Positions 9,942 through 18,546 of a stretch of 64,000 nt of DNA are shown piece by piece. Position 1 is the stretch's first letter. Each line of letters starts with the position of its first letter. A program made the position numbers and the translations under genes. The notes beneath the pieces are model-generated. The model saw nothing but the letters and a program-made list of their open reading frames with translations. It ran no database searches and was not told the origin of the DNA. The stretch is from Phenylobacterium sp. LH3H17 (GTDB lineage Bacteria; Pseudomonadota; Alphaproteobacteria; Caulobacterales; Caulobacteraceae). The DNA lies in assembly GCF_024298925.1 (NCBI RefSeq), contig NZ_CP101283.1, forward strand, positions 1,741,001-1,805,000. Reading direction: 5' to 3'.

Positions 9942-10406
9942 GTGTCAAATGTTCTCCTAGACCCGATAGATCGGCGAATACTCCGCGAACTCCAGGCCGA
10001 CTGCACCATCCCCGTGGCGGAGCTGGCCGAACGGGTGGGCCTATCCCAGACGCCCTGCTGGAAACGGGTCAAGAGGCTGACCGACGAGGGGGTCATCGAA
10101 CGCCGGGTCGCCTTGCTGGCGCGCGAGAAGCTGGACCTCGGTCTCGTCGTTTTCGTCTCGATCAAGACCAGCCATCACGACGAGGTATGGATATCCGCCT
10201 TCGCTCAGGCCGCCGCGGCCCTGCCCGAGGTGGTGGAGTTCTACCGCATGGCCGGTGAAACCGACTATCTGCTGAAGGTGGTGGTCTCCGACATCGCCGC
10301 CTATGACCGCTTCTACAAGCGCCTGATCGCCACCGCGCCGCTGAACGACGTCTCCTCCGCCTTCGCCATGGAGCAGATCAAGTTCACCACCGCCCTGCCG
10401 CTCTGA
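9942..10406 (+). CDS. Lrp/AsnC-family transcriptional regulator
   Basis: From GTG 9942 (MSNVLLDPIDRRILREL) the product is 154 residues, the usual Lrp length. The winged HTH reads TIPVAELAERVGLSQTPCWKRVKRL and the C-terminal RAM domain includes AGETDYLLKVVVSD. An upstream ATG at 9807 would add 45 residues with no family resemblance, so the GTG is preferred. It lies six bases ahead of the acyl-CoA synthetase gene, so the three genes from 9942 to 12754 look like one transcription unit and the regulator may be autoregulatory. The effector is unknown. Confidence 0.85.
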   Translation: MSNVLLDPIDRRILRELQADCTIPVAELAERVGLSQTPCWKRVKRLTDEGVIERRVALLAREKLDLGLVVFVSIKTSHHDEVWISAFAQAAAALPEVVEFYRMAGETDYLLKVVVSDIAAYDRFYKRLIATAPLNDVSSAFAMEQIKFTTALPL

Positions 10407-10412
10407 GGAACG

Positions 10413-11810
10413 ATGAACCTCTACGACCTGCTCGCCGCCCGATTTCCCGCCGACCGGACCAGGCCCGCCTTCCTGCTGGCCGACGGAACCGCCGTATCCT
10501 ACGGCCAGTTCGAGGACGACGTGGCCCGCACCGCCGCCCTTCTGATCGAGCACGAGGTCGAGCCCGGCGACCGCATCGCGCTCCAGTCGGAGAAGAGCGT
10601 CGCGGCGGTGGCGGTCTATCTGGCGACGCTCAAGGTGGGGGCGGTCTTCCTGCCGCTCAACACCGCCTATACCGAGGCCGAGGTCGACTACTTCCTGGAG
10701 GATGCCGAGCCGGTGCTGTTCGTCGAGGACGCCGAGGCCTTCGTCGCCGACGCGCGGACGCGCAAACCCCGTCTCCAGACCACGCCGCGTGACGACGACG
10801 ACCTGGCCTCGATCATCTACACCTCGGGCACCACCGGCCGTTCCAAGGGCGCCATGCTCAGCCACGGGAACCTGGCGGCCAATGCGCTTGCGCTGCACGA
10901 GGCCTGGGGATTCAGCCCCGACGACGTCCTGCTGCACGCCCTGCCGATCTTTCATGTCCACGGCCTGTTCGTGGCCCTGCACTGCGCCTTCCTGTCGGGC
11001 GCGCCGATGGTATGGCTACCGAAGTTCGACGACGGCCAGGTGCTGGCCGGGCTGGCGCGGTCCACCGTGATGATGGGGGTGCCGACCTTCTACACCCGGC
11101 TGCTGGCCAATCCGGGCTTCACCCGCGAGGCCGCCCGGCACATGCGCCTGTTCATCTGCGGCTCGGCGCCCCTGCTGGAATCGACCTTCGCCGAGTTCGA
11201 GGACCGCACCGGAATGCGCATCCTTGAACGCTACGGCATGAGCGAGGCGGTGATCATAACCTCCAACCCGCTGCACGGTGACCGCATCGCCGGCAGCGTC
11301 GGCTATCCCCTGCCGGGTGTGGATCTGCGCATCGGCGGCGGCGAGGCCACCGGCGTCATCGAGATCAAGGGCCCCAGCGTCTTCGCCGCCTATTGGCGGA
11401 TGCCGGAGAAGACCGCCGAGGAGTTCACCGCGGACGGCTATTTCATAACCGGCGACGTGGGCCGTCAGGATCCCGACGGGCGGGTCTGGATCTCCGGCCG
11501 GGCCAAGGACCTGATCATATCCGGCGGCTTCAACGTCTATCCCAAGGAGATCGAATTGATCCTCGACGAGTTGCCGGGCGTCACCGAGAGCGCGGTGGTG
11601 GGCGTGCCCCATCCGGACTTCGGCGAGGCGGTGGTGGCCGTGGTCATTGGGCAGGGCGACGAGGCCGCGATGATCGCCAGGGCCCGGGAGAAGCTCGCCG
11701 CCTTCAAGACCCCCAAGCGGGTGTTCTTCGTCGACGAACTGCCCCGCAACGCCATGGGCAAGGTGCAGAAGAACCTGCTGCGCGACACCTACGCCGAGAC
11801 CTTCGCCTGA
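10413..11810 (+). CDS. AMP-dependent acyl-CoA synthetase, malonyl-CoA synthetase (MatB)-like
   Basis: A 465-residue ANL-superfamily enzyme that would activate a carboxylic acid to its CoA thioester through an adenylate. Motifs in order: the phosphate loop IIYTSGTTGRSKGAMLSH, the aromatic motif LPIFHVHGLFVALH, the adenylate motif ERYGMSEAV, YFITGDVGRQDPDGRVWISGR, and the C-terminal catalytic Lys in PRNAMGKVQKN. HVHGL and ERYGMSE are the forms seen in malonyl-CoA synthetases, so a dicarboxylate such as malonate is a reasonable guess. The protein is shorter than typical MatB (about 500). The downstream gene overlaps its stop by one base. Confidence 0.85.
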   Translation: MNLYDLLAARFPADRTRPAFLLADGTAVSYGQFEDDVARTAALLIEHEVEPGDRIALQSEKSVAAVAVYLATLKVGAVFLPLNTAYTEAEVDYFLEDAEPVLFVEDAEAFVADARTRKPRLQTTPRDDDDLASIIYTSGTTGRSKGAMLSHGNLAANALALHEAWGFSPDDVLLHALPIFHVHGLFVALHCAFLSGAPMVWLPKFDDGQVLAGLARSTVMMGVPTFYTRLLANPGFTREAARHMRLFICGSAPLLESTFAEFEDRTGMRILERYGMSEAVIITSNPLHGDRIAGSVGYPLPGVDLRIGGGEATGVIEIKGPSVFAAYWRMPEKTAEEFTADGYFITGDVGRQDPDGRVWISGRAKDLIISGGFNVYPKEIELILDELPGVTESAVVGVPHPDFGEAVVAVVIGQGDEAAMIARAREKLAAFKTPKRVFFVDELPRNAMGKVQKNLLRDTYAETFA

Positions 11811-12754
11811 TGCGCCTGATCGACCGCGAGGAGGTGGCCGCCCGGCTCACCTATGACCTCGCCATCCCCATTGTCCGCGAGGCGATGATCGCGCTTTCGG
11901 CCGGGACTACCCGCCAGCACCTGCGCTCGATCATCCCGCTCGCCGAGGGGCGGATGTTCGGGATCATGCCGGGGGCCTTGGGGGAGACCGCGCCCTTCGG
12001 CGCCAAGCTGATCAGCGTCTTTCCCGACAACTTCGCCAAGGGGATCCAGTCCCACCAGGGCGTGGTGGTGCTGTTCGATCCGGACAGCGGCGCCCCGGTC
12101 TGCGTGGTCCATGCCGGGGAGATCACAGCCATCCGCACCGCCGCGGCCAGCGCTGTGGCCACCGAGGTCCTGGCGCGCCGGGAGGCCTCGCGCCTGGCCC
12201 TGCTGGGCTATGGGGAGCAGGCCGCGACCCATGCCCGCGCGATCGCCAGGGTTCGCAAGCTGACGTCGATCGATGTCTGGGGCCGCGACGCCGGCCGCTG
12301 CGAGGCCTTCGCCGCCAAGCTCGGCGCCGAGCTCGGCCTGCCGGTCACGGCCCATGCCGAGGTCGAGCCCGCCGTCGCCGGGGCGGACATGATCTGCACC
12401 CTGACGCCGTCTGCCGAGCCGATCCTGAAGGGCGCTTGGGTCGCGCCGGGGACCCACCTTAATTTGGTGGGTTCCAGCTATGCGGGTCCCGTGGAGGTCG
12501 ACAGTGACCTGGTGGTCGCCGCCCGCTTCATCGCCGACAGCCGTGAAGGCGTCTTGCGCCAGGGCGCCGAGTTTCTTCGCGCCAAGCAGGCCGGCCTGAT
12601 CGGCGACGACCACATCGTCGCCGAGATCGGCGAGGTTCTGTCGGGCAGGATCCAGGGTCGGCGATCGCCGGACGAGATCACCGCCTACAAGTCCCTCGGG
12701 CACGTCGTGCAGGATCTTGCGACCGCCTGGGCCCTATATGCGCGAGCCGAATAG
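11810..12754 (+). CDS. Ornithine cyclodeaminase / mu-crystallin family protein
   Basis: The start overlaps the synthetase stop as TGATG at 11808-11812. The 314-residue product has the family fold: an N-terminal dimerisation/substrate domain (VREAMIALSAGTTRQHLRS, GAKLISVFPDN, HAGEITAIRTAAASAVATEVL) and a Rossmann domain beginning LALLGYGEQAATHARAI, followed by the LTPSAEPILKGAWVAPGTH segment. Members include ornithine cyclodeaminase, alanine dehydrogenase and ketimine reductases. Location after the ast genes suggests amino-acid metabolism, but the substrate cannot be settled from sequence. Confidence 0.87.
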   Translation: MRLIDREEVAARLTYDLAIPIVREAMIALSAGTTRQHLRSIIPLAEGRMFGIMPGALGETAPFGAKLISVFPDNFAKGIQSHQGVVVLFDPDSGAPVCVVHAGEITAIRTAAASAVATEVLARREASRLALLGYGEQAATHARAIARVRKLTSIDVWGRDAGRCEAFAAKLGAELGLPVTAHAEVEPAVAGADMICTLTPSAEPILKGAWVAPGTHLNLVGSSYAGPVEVDSDLVVAARFIADSREGVLRQGAEFLRAKQAGLIGDDHIVAEIGEVLSGRIQGRRSPDEITAYKSLGHVVQDLATAWALYARAE

Positions 12755-12820
12755 TCCACCCTCCCGCGAGGTCAGCGCACCTGCGCCGCGCTCCGGCGCA
12801 ATCCTGAAACGCGATCGGCG

Positions 12821-13618
12821 TCAGGCCTTTCTCGGCGGCATGGGGATGAAGCTGGAGGTCCGCTGGACATAGGCCTCGTAGTCCGGCCGCTTGCGGCGCA
12901 TCCGTCCCTCGACGGTGGGGACGCCGCTCCACTTGGTCAGCAGGAAGGTGAGCAGGATCGGGCCGGGGAGGGCCAGGGCCCCGATCCAGCTGGTTTCGGC
13001 GGCGATCAGGTAGAGCCCCCACCAGACGCAGGCGTCGCCGAAATAGTTGGGGTGGCGAGTGTAGCGCCACAGGCCGGTGTCCAGCACCTGCCCCTTGTTC
13101 TCCGGCTTGGCCTTGAACGCGACGAGTTGGGCGTCGCCGAGACTTTCGAAGGCGATGCCGAACACCGCCAGCGCCACGCCGGCCAGGGCCAACGGCCCTA
13201 GCGCCAAGGTCGGCGCGATCTGGCCAAGCTGCACCGGCAGGCAGACCAGGAACTGCAGCGGCGCCTGCAGGGCGAAGACCAGCAGCAGGGAGGACTTGGC
13301 GAAGCTCCAGCCGCGCTCGGCCTGCGCCTTGCCCATCATGGTGACATAGCGCCGGTCCGGCCCGTCCTTGCGCCAGCGCCAGAGCAGGTAGAGACCGAGC
13401 CTCAGGCCCCAAACCGTGCAGAGCGCCGTCAGGGCCAGGGCGTGGGGTCCGCGACCGCCGGTGAACAGGAAGGCGGTCCAGGCGATCACCACCATGCCCA
13501 GCGCCCACCAGCTGTCGACGAAGCTGGGATCCTTCAATCGGATCGAGAGCAGCCAAAGAAACAGGAAGCACACGGCGACCACCATGGCGTTGACGCCTAG
13601 AACCTGTGCGACTTCCAT
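12821..13618 (-). CDS. DUF1295 integral membrane protein (steroid 5-alpha-reductase-like)
   Basis: 265 residues with several hydrophobic segments (residues about 8-25, 39-55, 65-83, 107-130, 135-157, 198-235) and the DUF1295 signature near the C terminus: TGLWRYTRHPNYFGDACVWW and a second block RPDYEAYVQRTSSFIPMPPR. The family is related to steroid 5-alpha reductases and isoprenylcysteine methyltransferases and sits in the inner membrane. The substrate is unknown. Translation starts after a GGAGACC ribosome site. The OCD-family gene converges on it with a 66-base gap. Confidence 0.88.
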   Translation of the reverse strand: MEVAQVLGVNAMVVAVCFLFLWLLSIRLKDPSFVDSWWALGMVVIAWTAFLFTGGRGPHALALTALCTVWGLRLGLYLLWRWRKDGPDRRYVTMMGKAQAERGWSFAKSSLLLVFALQAPLQFLVCLPVQLGQIAPTLALGPLALAGVALAVFGIAFESLGDAQLVAFKAKPENKGQVLDTGLWRYTRHPNYFGDACVWWGLYLIAAETSWIGALALPGPILLTFLLTKWSGVPTVEGRMRRKRPDYEAYVQRTSSFIPMPPRKA

Positions 13619-13687
13619 ATGGTCTCCGTTGAATCCGCTAGCCGGCAGGGGCCGGCGCCTTGAGTACGATACTGGCCCTCGAGGCTG

Positions 13688-14746
13688 TCAATGTGGGGGT
13701 TGTAGGCCGGCGATATACTGGGCGACCAGGGCGACGCCTTCCTCGTGGACCAGCGAGCGGCCGAGTTCGGGCATCATGACGCCGGGCTCGGCCGACCTCA
13801 TCCGATGCAGCAGGATCGACGCAGCTGGGTCGCCGGGGGCGATGGAGACTTCCAGCCCGCCTGACCCGCGGCCGGCCGCCACCGGCCGCTTGCCGATCCC
13901 CCGGGCGGCGGGGCGGGTCTCATCCACGTCGAGGAACAGGCCCGAATTGGAGGCCATGCCCCGGGCGTTGTGGCAGTGGGCGCAGTTGGCGTCGAGATAG
14001 GCCTCGGCGCGCGCGGCCAGCGGCTCGGCGACGTCGTCCCAGACCGCGGTGCGCGGCGCCTTGGCGAGCGCCGGCGCGCCGGTCAGCATACCCGCGCGGG
14101 TCCAATGGGCGAGCTGGTTCTCCGGTCCAGAGGCATAGGGGAAGGCGCCGTTGAGATTCCGCGCCTTGGGGCCGAGCGGCGCAATCTGGCCGGCGACCGA
14201 GTGGCATTCCTTGCACTGGTTCACATTGGGCACGGCGTAGTCGACTTGCCACGGCCGGCCCGCCGCGTCGATGAAGCCGACGTCCAGTCGGGTTCCGGCG
14301 CGCTTCAGCCTGGCGAGGGTCTGTTCCTCGTTCCAGACATAGGCGAGCGCCGTCCAGCCCTCGGCCTTGCGGATCAGCAGCCGGGTCTCCAGCAAGCGCA
14401 CCTTTTCGCCCGGGCGGCGGAAGTCGGCGGGATAGGCGAACGTCTTGACCAGGGTCGTGCCGACCGGGAAGTCCAGGGCTCCGGCCGCGGTATAGGCGGC
14501 GGCCTGGCCGGGCGGCAGGAAGACGAAGCGGACCTTCTCGGCATAGTCACTGAACAGCGGGGTGTTCAGGCCATAGGGCGTCACCCGAGCGTTGGGCGAG
14601 CGGCCGCCCGCGTCGGTGAACAGCCGATAGGCGTCCAGGGTCGGCGCGGGCGTCTCGGCCAGCAGAGCGTCCAGGGCGACAGGCGGGGCCTGGGGCGCGG
14701 CGCCCAGCAGCGCGGCCGCCGCGAGGATGGCGGCCAGCCGTTTCAA
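13688..14746 (-). CDS. SO2930-family diheme c-type cytochrome
   Basis: 352 residues from a TTG start at 14746 that overlaps the upstream stop (TTGA); no ATG is available nearby. An N-terminal signal peptide (LKRLAAILAAAALLGAAPQ) directs export. Two CxxCH haem sites are visible, CKECH near residue 180 and CAHCH near residue 255, with a late Met-containing segment GVMMPEL that could supply an axial ligand. The YGLNTPLFSDYAEKVRFVFLP block matches the SO2930-type family. This family is known to sit beside the parallel beta-helix protein found immediately upstream, and the two are presumably periplasmic partners of unknown role. Confidence 0.86.
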   Translation of the reverse strand: MKRLAAILAAAALLGAAPQAPPVALDALLAETPAPTLDAYRLFTDAGGRSPNARVTPYGLNTPLFSDYAEKVRFVFLPPGQAAAYTAAGALDFPVGTTLVKTFAYPADFRRPGEKVRLLETRLLIRKAEGWTALAYVWNEEQTLARLKRAGTRLDVGFIDAAGRPWQVDYAVPNVNQCKECHSVAGQIAPLGPKARNLNGAFPYASGPENQLAHWTRAGMLTGAPALAKAPRTAVWDDVAEPLAARAEAYLDANCAHCHNARGMASNSGLFLDVDETRPAARGIGKRPVAAGRGSGGLEVSIAPGDPAASILLHRMRSAEPGVMMPELGRSLVHEEGVALVAQYIAGLQPPH

Positions 14747-15948
14747 GGGATCAGCTTGTCCTGGTCGGCCGGCAGCACGACGGGCTTGGGCTCTTCGATC
14801 GCCGCGTCGCCGAGGGTGGGCGAGATCTGGGGATTGGCCTCCATCATGGCGCCGGGCTTGGGCAGGTTGAGATTGACCACCGGCCCGTCGCTCAGGCGAA
14901 CGCGGACCGCCTCGCTGCCCGGCCAGGTCACGACACCATCCCAGATCACCGGCGGCACCGTCCCACCCAGGGCCTTGGCCAGGACCGCCCCGCCGGGGAA
15001 GGCCGGCGCCCAGGCGTTGCGGCCCAGCCTGTTGTTCCGCACCACGATGTCGCGGGGCAGGGGATTGTAGGTCTTGTCGTCGAAGGTCTGGCTGTAGGCG
15101 ATCAGGATCACCGCGGCGCTGGCGTTGCCGTCGATCTCGTTGTCGAACACGTGGACGTTCTTGTTGGCCATCAGCATGACGCCGGTGCCGGTCGGCACAT
15201 TGGCGACGATATTGCCCTTGGGCGCGAAGTTGGGCGTGTCGTTGTCGACCACCCTGTTGCGGAATATTCGGGTCGAGTGGCCGCCCATCTGCGGCAGGTT
15301 CGGCAGGTCGAACACCAGGATGCCGCCGGCGTTGCGGGTGGCCACATTGTCGTAGACGTCGGCGTTCATCGAGTTCTCGATCTCGATCCCGGCGACGTTG
15401 AATTCCGCAGTCGAGTTGCGGACCACGATGTTCCTCGACTGGCCCACATAGATGCCGGCGTCCGAGGCCCCGCGCACCGTGACCTTGTCGACAAGCACAT
15501 TGGTCGACGAGACCGGATAGACCCCATAGGCGCCGTTGGTCTCCTTCGGCCCGCCGGTCCACTCGACCACCAGGTTGACGAAGCTGATCTGGTCGGAGCC
15601 CTTGGCCTTGATGCCATCGCCCTTGGTGTCCTGCATCGAGAAGTCACGCATGACCACGCGGTCGGAGGTGACCAACAGACCCTCGCCCGCGCCCTTCTGG
15701 CCGGCGAAGGAGAGGATGGTCTGGCCAGGGCCCGCGCCCTTGACGGTGACCCCATCGACGTCGAGCGACAGGCCGTCGGTGAAGTCGTAGCGGCCGGCGC
15801 CCAGCTCGATCACGTCGCCGGGCTTGGCGTCGAGCAGGGCGGTCTGGACGCGCTCCTGGGCGTTCGCCCCGGGCGTCACGGCGAGGGTCTTGGCTTGCGC
15901 CGAGCCGGCCGCAAGGACAGCGGCGAGGGTGATGGCGAGCGATCTCAT
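14743..15948 (-). CDS. Exported parallel beta-helix repeat protein
   Basis: 401 residues with a clear signal peptide (MRSLAITLAAVLAAGSAQA) and then a right-handed parallel beta-helix: repeated turns rich in Asn, Val, Gly and Asp, such as VVRNSTAEFNVAGIEIENS, NVATRNAGGILVFD, HVFDNEIDGNASAAVIL and IVVRNNRLGRN. The fold is shared with pectate lyases and right-handed helix hydrolases, but I see no clear catalytic signature. The gene is coupled to the diheme cytochrome, whose start overlaps its stop. The pair is found together in other bacteria, so a joint periplasmic redox function is likely, but it is not defined. Confidence 0.86.
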   Translation of the reverse strand: MRSLAITLAAVLAAGSAQAKTLAVTPGANAQERVQTALLDAKPGDVIELGAGRYDFTDGLSLDVDGVTVKGAGPGQTILSFAGQKGAGEGLLVTSDRVVMRDFSMQDTKGDGIKAKGSDQISFVNLVVEWTGGPKETNGAYGVYPVSSTNVLVDKVTVRGASDAGIYVGQSRNIVVRNSTAEFNVAGIEIENSMNADVYDNVATRNAGGILVFDLPNLPQMGGHSTRIFRNRVVDNDTPNFAPKGNIVANVPTGTGVMLMANKNVHVFDNEIDGNASAAVILIAYSQTFDDKTYNPLPRDIVVRNNRLGRNAWAPAFPGGAVLAKALGGTVPPVIWDGVVTWPGSEAVRVRLSDGPVVNLNLPKPGAMMEANPQISPTLGDAAIEEPKPVVLPADQDKLIP

Positions 15949-16024
15949 GGCGTCCTCCCAGCGGCGTCTGGCGCGCCCCTTGAGTCCGCAGGCTAGGTTG
16001 TCGCCGTTCAGTTGGCGAGGGCAA

Positions 16025-16519
16025 TCAATCGGCGGGCTTGCGCAGGAAATGGGCGGTGATCAGTCCGATCGAGAGGCCGACGAAGACGATGTGGGCCACC
16101 AGTTGATTGGTCAGGCTGTCGGCCGCCAGGTTGGGCCAGGTCCCGAAGCGCAGGGGGCGCACGATCAGGAACATCACGCCGTAGAGCGCCAGGCCGTAGA
16201 GCGGTCCGAAGAGCCAGGGCCGGGTGATAAGCAGGGGCTGTCGCGCGGCCGCCAGGACATAGGTGGTGACCATGACCAGCATGATGGCGAAATGGACGCC
16301 GAGTCCCGCCAGGGCCATGCCGGTCCCGCCCTGCTGGGCGCCATCGCCGAACGGGCCGCTGGCCACGTAGCGCAGCATGTCCATCGGCGAGCCGCCCTTG
16401 TAGATCGACCAGAGGGCGGCGTCGGCGATGTCGAGGGTCCCGGCCGCCAGCCAGGCCCAGAGGATCGCCTGGCGGTGGCGGGAGTCGGTGTGCGGCGCCG
16501 AGCTGTCCATCGTGGCCAT
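16025..16519 (-). CDS. Four-helix integral membrane protein of unknown function
   Basis: 164 residues from ATG 16519, which has an AGAGGGA ribosome site upstream; a longer reading from 16570 lacks one. Four hydrophobic segments are evident: AILWAWLAAGTLDIADAALW, GLGVHFAIMLVMVTTYVLAA, LFGPLYGLALYGVMFLIV and LVAHIVFVGLSIGLITAHFL. The motif LRYVASGPFGDGAQQGG between helices one and two recurs, as far as I recall, in an uncharacterised bacterial membrane family. Function is unknown. It is transcribed in the same direction as the aldo-keto reductase gene upstream. Confidence 0.75.
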   Translation of the reverse strand: MATMDSSAPHTDSRHRQAILWAWLAAGTLDIADAALWSIYKGGSPMDMLRYVASGPFGDGAQQGGTGMALAGLGVHFAIMLVMVTTYVLAAARQPLLITRPWLFGPLYGLALYGVMFLIVRPLRFGTWPNLAADSLTNQLVAHIVFVGLSIGLITAHFLRKPAD

Positions 16520-16603
16520 GCTGTCCCTCTTGGAAGCTTGACCATAATGCCGCTCAGCGCCGCGCATCAACGGACGCGGAAAAAGATACGCGTCGCTGTG
16601 GAG

Positions 16604-17593
16604 CTACGCGTCGACCAGGGTCATGCCGCGCTCGTCGTAGCGGGTCCCCTGGACCTTGTCGGCCAGGCCGTCGAGGCTGGCGGTCTCGGCGGCAGTGAGC
16701 TGCAGCTCGGCGGCCTTGAGGTTACTCTCCAGGTTGGCGAGTTTCGTCGTGCCGGGGATCACCACCACGTTGGGCTTGGTGGCCAGCACCCAGGCCAGGG
16801 CGATCTGCGAGGGCGTTGCGCCCCGCGCCGTGGCCAGCCGTTCGATCTCCTCGACCAGGGCGAGGTTGGCGCCGTAGGCGTCGCCCTGGAAGCGGGGCGA
16901 GACCACCGCGCGGTAGTCCTGGCCCTCCGGGCGGACCTCGCGGCTGAAGGCGCCGGTCAGCATCCCCCGTCCGAGTGGGGAATAGGCCACCACGCTCACC
17001 CCGGTCTCGCAGCAGTGGGGCAGGACCTCGCGTTCGATGTCGCGGGTGAAGATCGAATACTCCCACTGCACGGCGGCGATGGGAGCCACCGCCTGGGCGC
17101 GGCGCAGGGTCTCGGCATTGACCTCGGAGAGGCCGATCGCGCCGATCTTGCCCTCGGCCACCAGCTTGGCCATGGCCCCGACCGTCTCCTCGATCGGCCG
17201 GGCCGGATCCTTGCGGTGCAGGTAATAGAGGTCGACATGGTCGGTCTTCAGCAGGCGCAGGGACTGCTCGATGGCGCGGCGCATGTTGGCCTCCGAGCCG
17301 TCGACTCCGGTCACGGTACGGGTGGCGAGATCGCCCACCGGGCCGAACTTGGTGGCGATGAAGGCCTTGTCGCGGCGGTCGTGGAACGCCTCGCCCAGCA
17401 GTTCTTCATTGGCGCCGAAGCCGTAGAGCTCGGCGGTGTCGAAGTGGTCGACGCCGCGGTCCAGGGCGGCGTGCAGCAGCTTGACCGCGTCGGCCTTGTC
17501 CATGGGTGCGCCATAGGCGATGGACATGCCCATGCAGCCGAGGCCGATGGCGTTTACTTGTCGGCCGGTACGGCCGATTTCACGACGGATCAT
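16604..17593 (-). CDS. Aldo/keto reductase
   Basis: 329-residue NADPH-dependent oxidoreductase of the AKR barrel fold. The catalytic tetrad is visible: Asp in HFDTAELYG with the Tyr six residues on, Lys in IATKFG and His in YYLHRKD. The cofactor loop reads AYSPLGRGMLTG and PGTTKLANLESN. The first turn, GLGCMGMSIAYG, places it near the AKR13 group. It follows a tetR gene on the same strand by about 105 bp. A TGTGAG-N6-CTCACA operator lies 40 bp upstream of its start, so it is probably the regulator's main target, induced by a reactive carbonyl or xenobiotic. Confidence 0.9.
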   Translation of the reverse strand: MIRREIGRTGRQVNAIGLGCMGMSIAYGAPMDKADAVKLLHAALDRGVDHFDTAELYGFGANEELLGEAFHDRRDKAFIATKFGPVGDLATRTVTGVDGSEANMRRAIEQSLRLLKTDHVDLYYLHRKDPARPIEETVGAMAKLVAEGKIGAIGLSEVNAETLRRAQAVAPIAAVQWEYSIFTRDIEREVLPHCCETGVSVVAYSPLGRGMLTGAFSREVRPEGQDYRAVVSPRFQGDAYGANLALVEEIERLATARGATPSQIALAWVLATKPNVVVIPGTTKLANLESNLKAAELQLTAAETASLDGLADKVQGTRYDERGMTLVDA

Positions 17594-17632
17594 GGGGAGC
17601 TCCGTTCTGTCGAGATGGGATATGGCGGGGTG

Positions 17633-17650
17633 TGTGAGCGTTCACTCACA
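17633..17650. promoter_or_regulatory. Candidate TetR operator upstream of the aldo/keto reductase
   Basis: A perfect inverted repeat TGTGAG-CGTTCA-CTCACA, 18 bp, lies between tetR and the reductase gene. The same half-sites with the same six-base spacer occur at 18261-18278 over the tetR start. Two copies flanking one regulator is the standard arrangement of an autoregulated TetR target operon; binding itself is inferred. Confidence 0.78.
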
Positions 17651-17699
17651 TGAGCTTATAGGCCCCACTTCCTGAGGACGTCAATCGGCAATACCGATG

Positions 17700-18269
17700 T
17701 TACGCCCGCCAGGCGTCCACCACCGCATCGGCTGCCATGTCGAGATCGGCCTCGCTCCAGGCGCGGCCCTTGATCTCGCTTTTGACCATGTAAACGACGG
17801 GCCCGAAGAACAGGTTCGACAGGATGTCGGTCGGCAGGTTCTTGAACACGCCTTGCGCCACGCCTGCGTCGCGCAGGCGGGTGAGGGCGGCCTGGATGCG
17901 TTCGTGCGCCGCCCCGCCTTCGCGCTCCGAGAGGGCGGACTCGGCGAAACGCTGTCCGTAGGTGAAGGCCTCGGTGTCGGAGCGGTAGGCGTTGAGCAGG
18001 GTCAGCCACAGGCGCTTCAGGCGTTCGCTCGGCGGTCCGTCGCCGTCGCCGGCCTCGGAGATGGCCGTGAACACTTCGCCCTTCAGCCGGCGATAGGCCT
18101 CGATCAGCAGGTCGTCCTTGCTGGGGAAGTGGCGGTAGAGCGTGCCCTCGGCGACGCCCGTCTCGGCGGCGATGGCCGCGGTGGTGGCCGCGCCCATCCC
18201 GTCGCGGGCGACGATCTTCAGCGCCGCGCGCAGCAGCCGGTCCTTGGTGCTGAGGGTGTCTGTGAGCAT
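17700..18269 (-). CDS. TetR-family transcriptional repressor
   Basis: 189 residues. The N-terminal HTH reads [44 protein letters not shown], typical of TetR repressors; the C-terminal all-helical ligand domain is divergent. The start codon at 18267-18269 lies inside an 18-bp palindrome, so binding would block its own initiation. The same palindrome precedes the aldo/keto reductase gene downstream, which is probably the regulated target. The inducer is unknown. Confidence 0.9.
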   Translation of the reverse strand: MLTDTLSTKDRLLRAALKIVARDGMGAATTAAIAAETGVAEGTLYRHFPSKDDLLIEAYRRLKGEVFTAISEAGDGDGPPSERLKRLWLTLLNAYRSDTEAFTYGQRFAESALSEREGGAAHERIQAALTRLRDAGVAQGVFKNLPTDILSNLFFGPVVYMVKSEIKGRAWSEADLDMAADAVVDAWRA

Positions 18270-18278
18270 GCGCTCACA
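18261..18278. promoter_or_regulatory. Candidate TetR operator overlapping the tetR start codon
   Basis: Perfect inverted repeat TGTGAG-CATGCG-CTCACA. Its spacer contains the ATG of the tetR gene at 18267-18269 on the minus strand. It matches the site at 17633-17650 in both half-sites and spacer length, though the spacer sequence differs, which argues for selection on the half-sites. Confidence 0.78.
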
Positions 18279-18351
18279 CGTCGGGGTTCAGGGCGCGCGA
18301 GTCAAGCGGCTCGCTTTCTCCCGGGCCGGCGCGGCGGGAAGGGCGTTGCGT

Positions 18352-18546
18352 TCAGGCGACCTTGAAGTCCAATCCCATGGCGGCCAGGGCCTCCTTGAGG
18401 CAGCCAAGCGCATTGGGGCCCAGGCCGTGCAGCGCGGCGATCTCGATCTCGGTGTGCTCGGCCAGGTCTTCGAGACAGGTGACGCCCACGCCCGCCAGGG
18501 CCCGTTGCGCCGGCCGGGCCAGTTTGGGCAGGTCCGTGCGGATCAT
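18352..18546 (-). CDS. Small helix-hairpin-helix protein (RNA polymerase alpha CTD-like)
   Basis: A 64-residue protein with a strong GAGGAGG ribosome site. The whole chain matches one domain: [49 protein letters not shown], the helix-hairpin-helix arrangement of the RNA polymerase alpha C-terminal domain and related small DNA-binding proteins (GVGV and HGLGPNAL hairpins). It could bind DNA non-specifically. Such proteins are common in this group of bacteria, but their role is not established. Confidence 0.78.
   Translation of the reverse strand: MIRTDLPKLARPAQRALAGVGVTCLEDLAEHTEIEIAALHGLGPNALGCLKEALAAMGLDFKVA

Noticed and set aside
14747..15562. Upstream extension of the diheme cytochrome frame
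   Set aside because: The extension runs through the beta-helix gene in another frame and is Arg-rich nonsense; the TTG at 14746 is followed at once by a good signal peptide.
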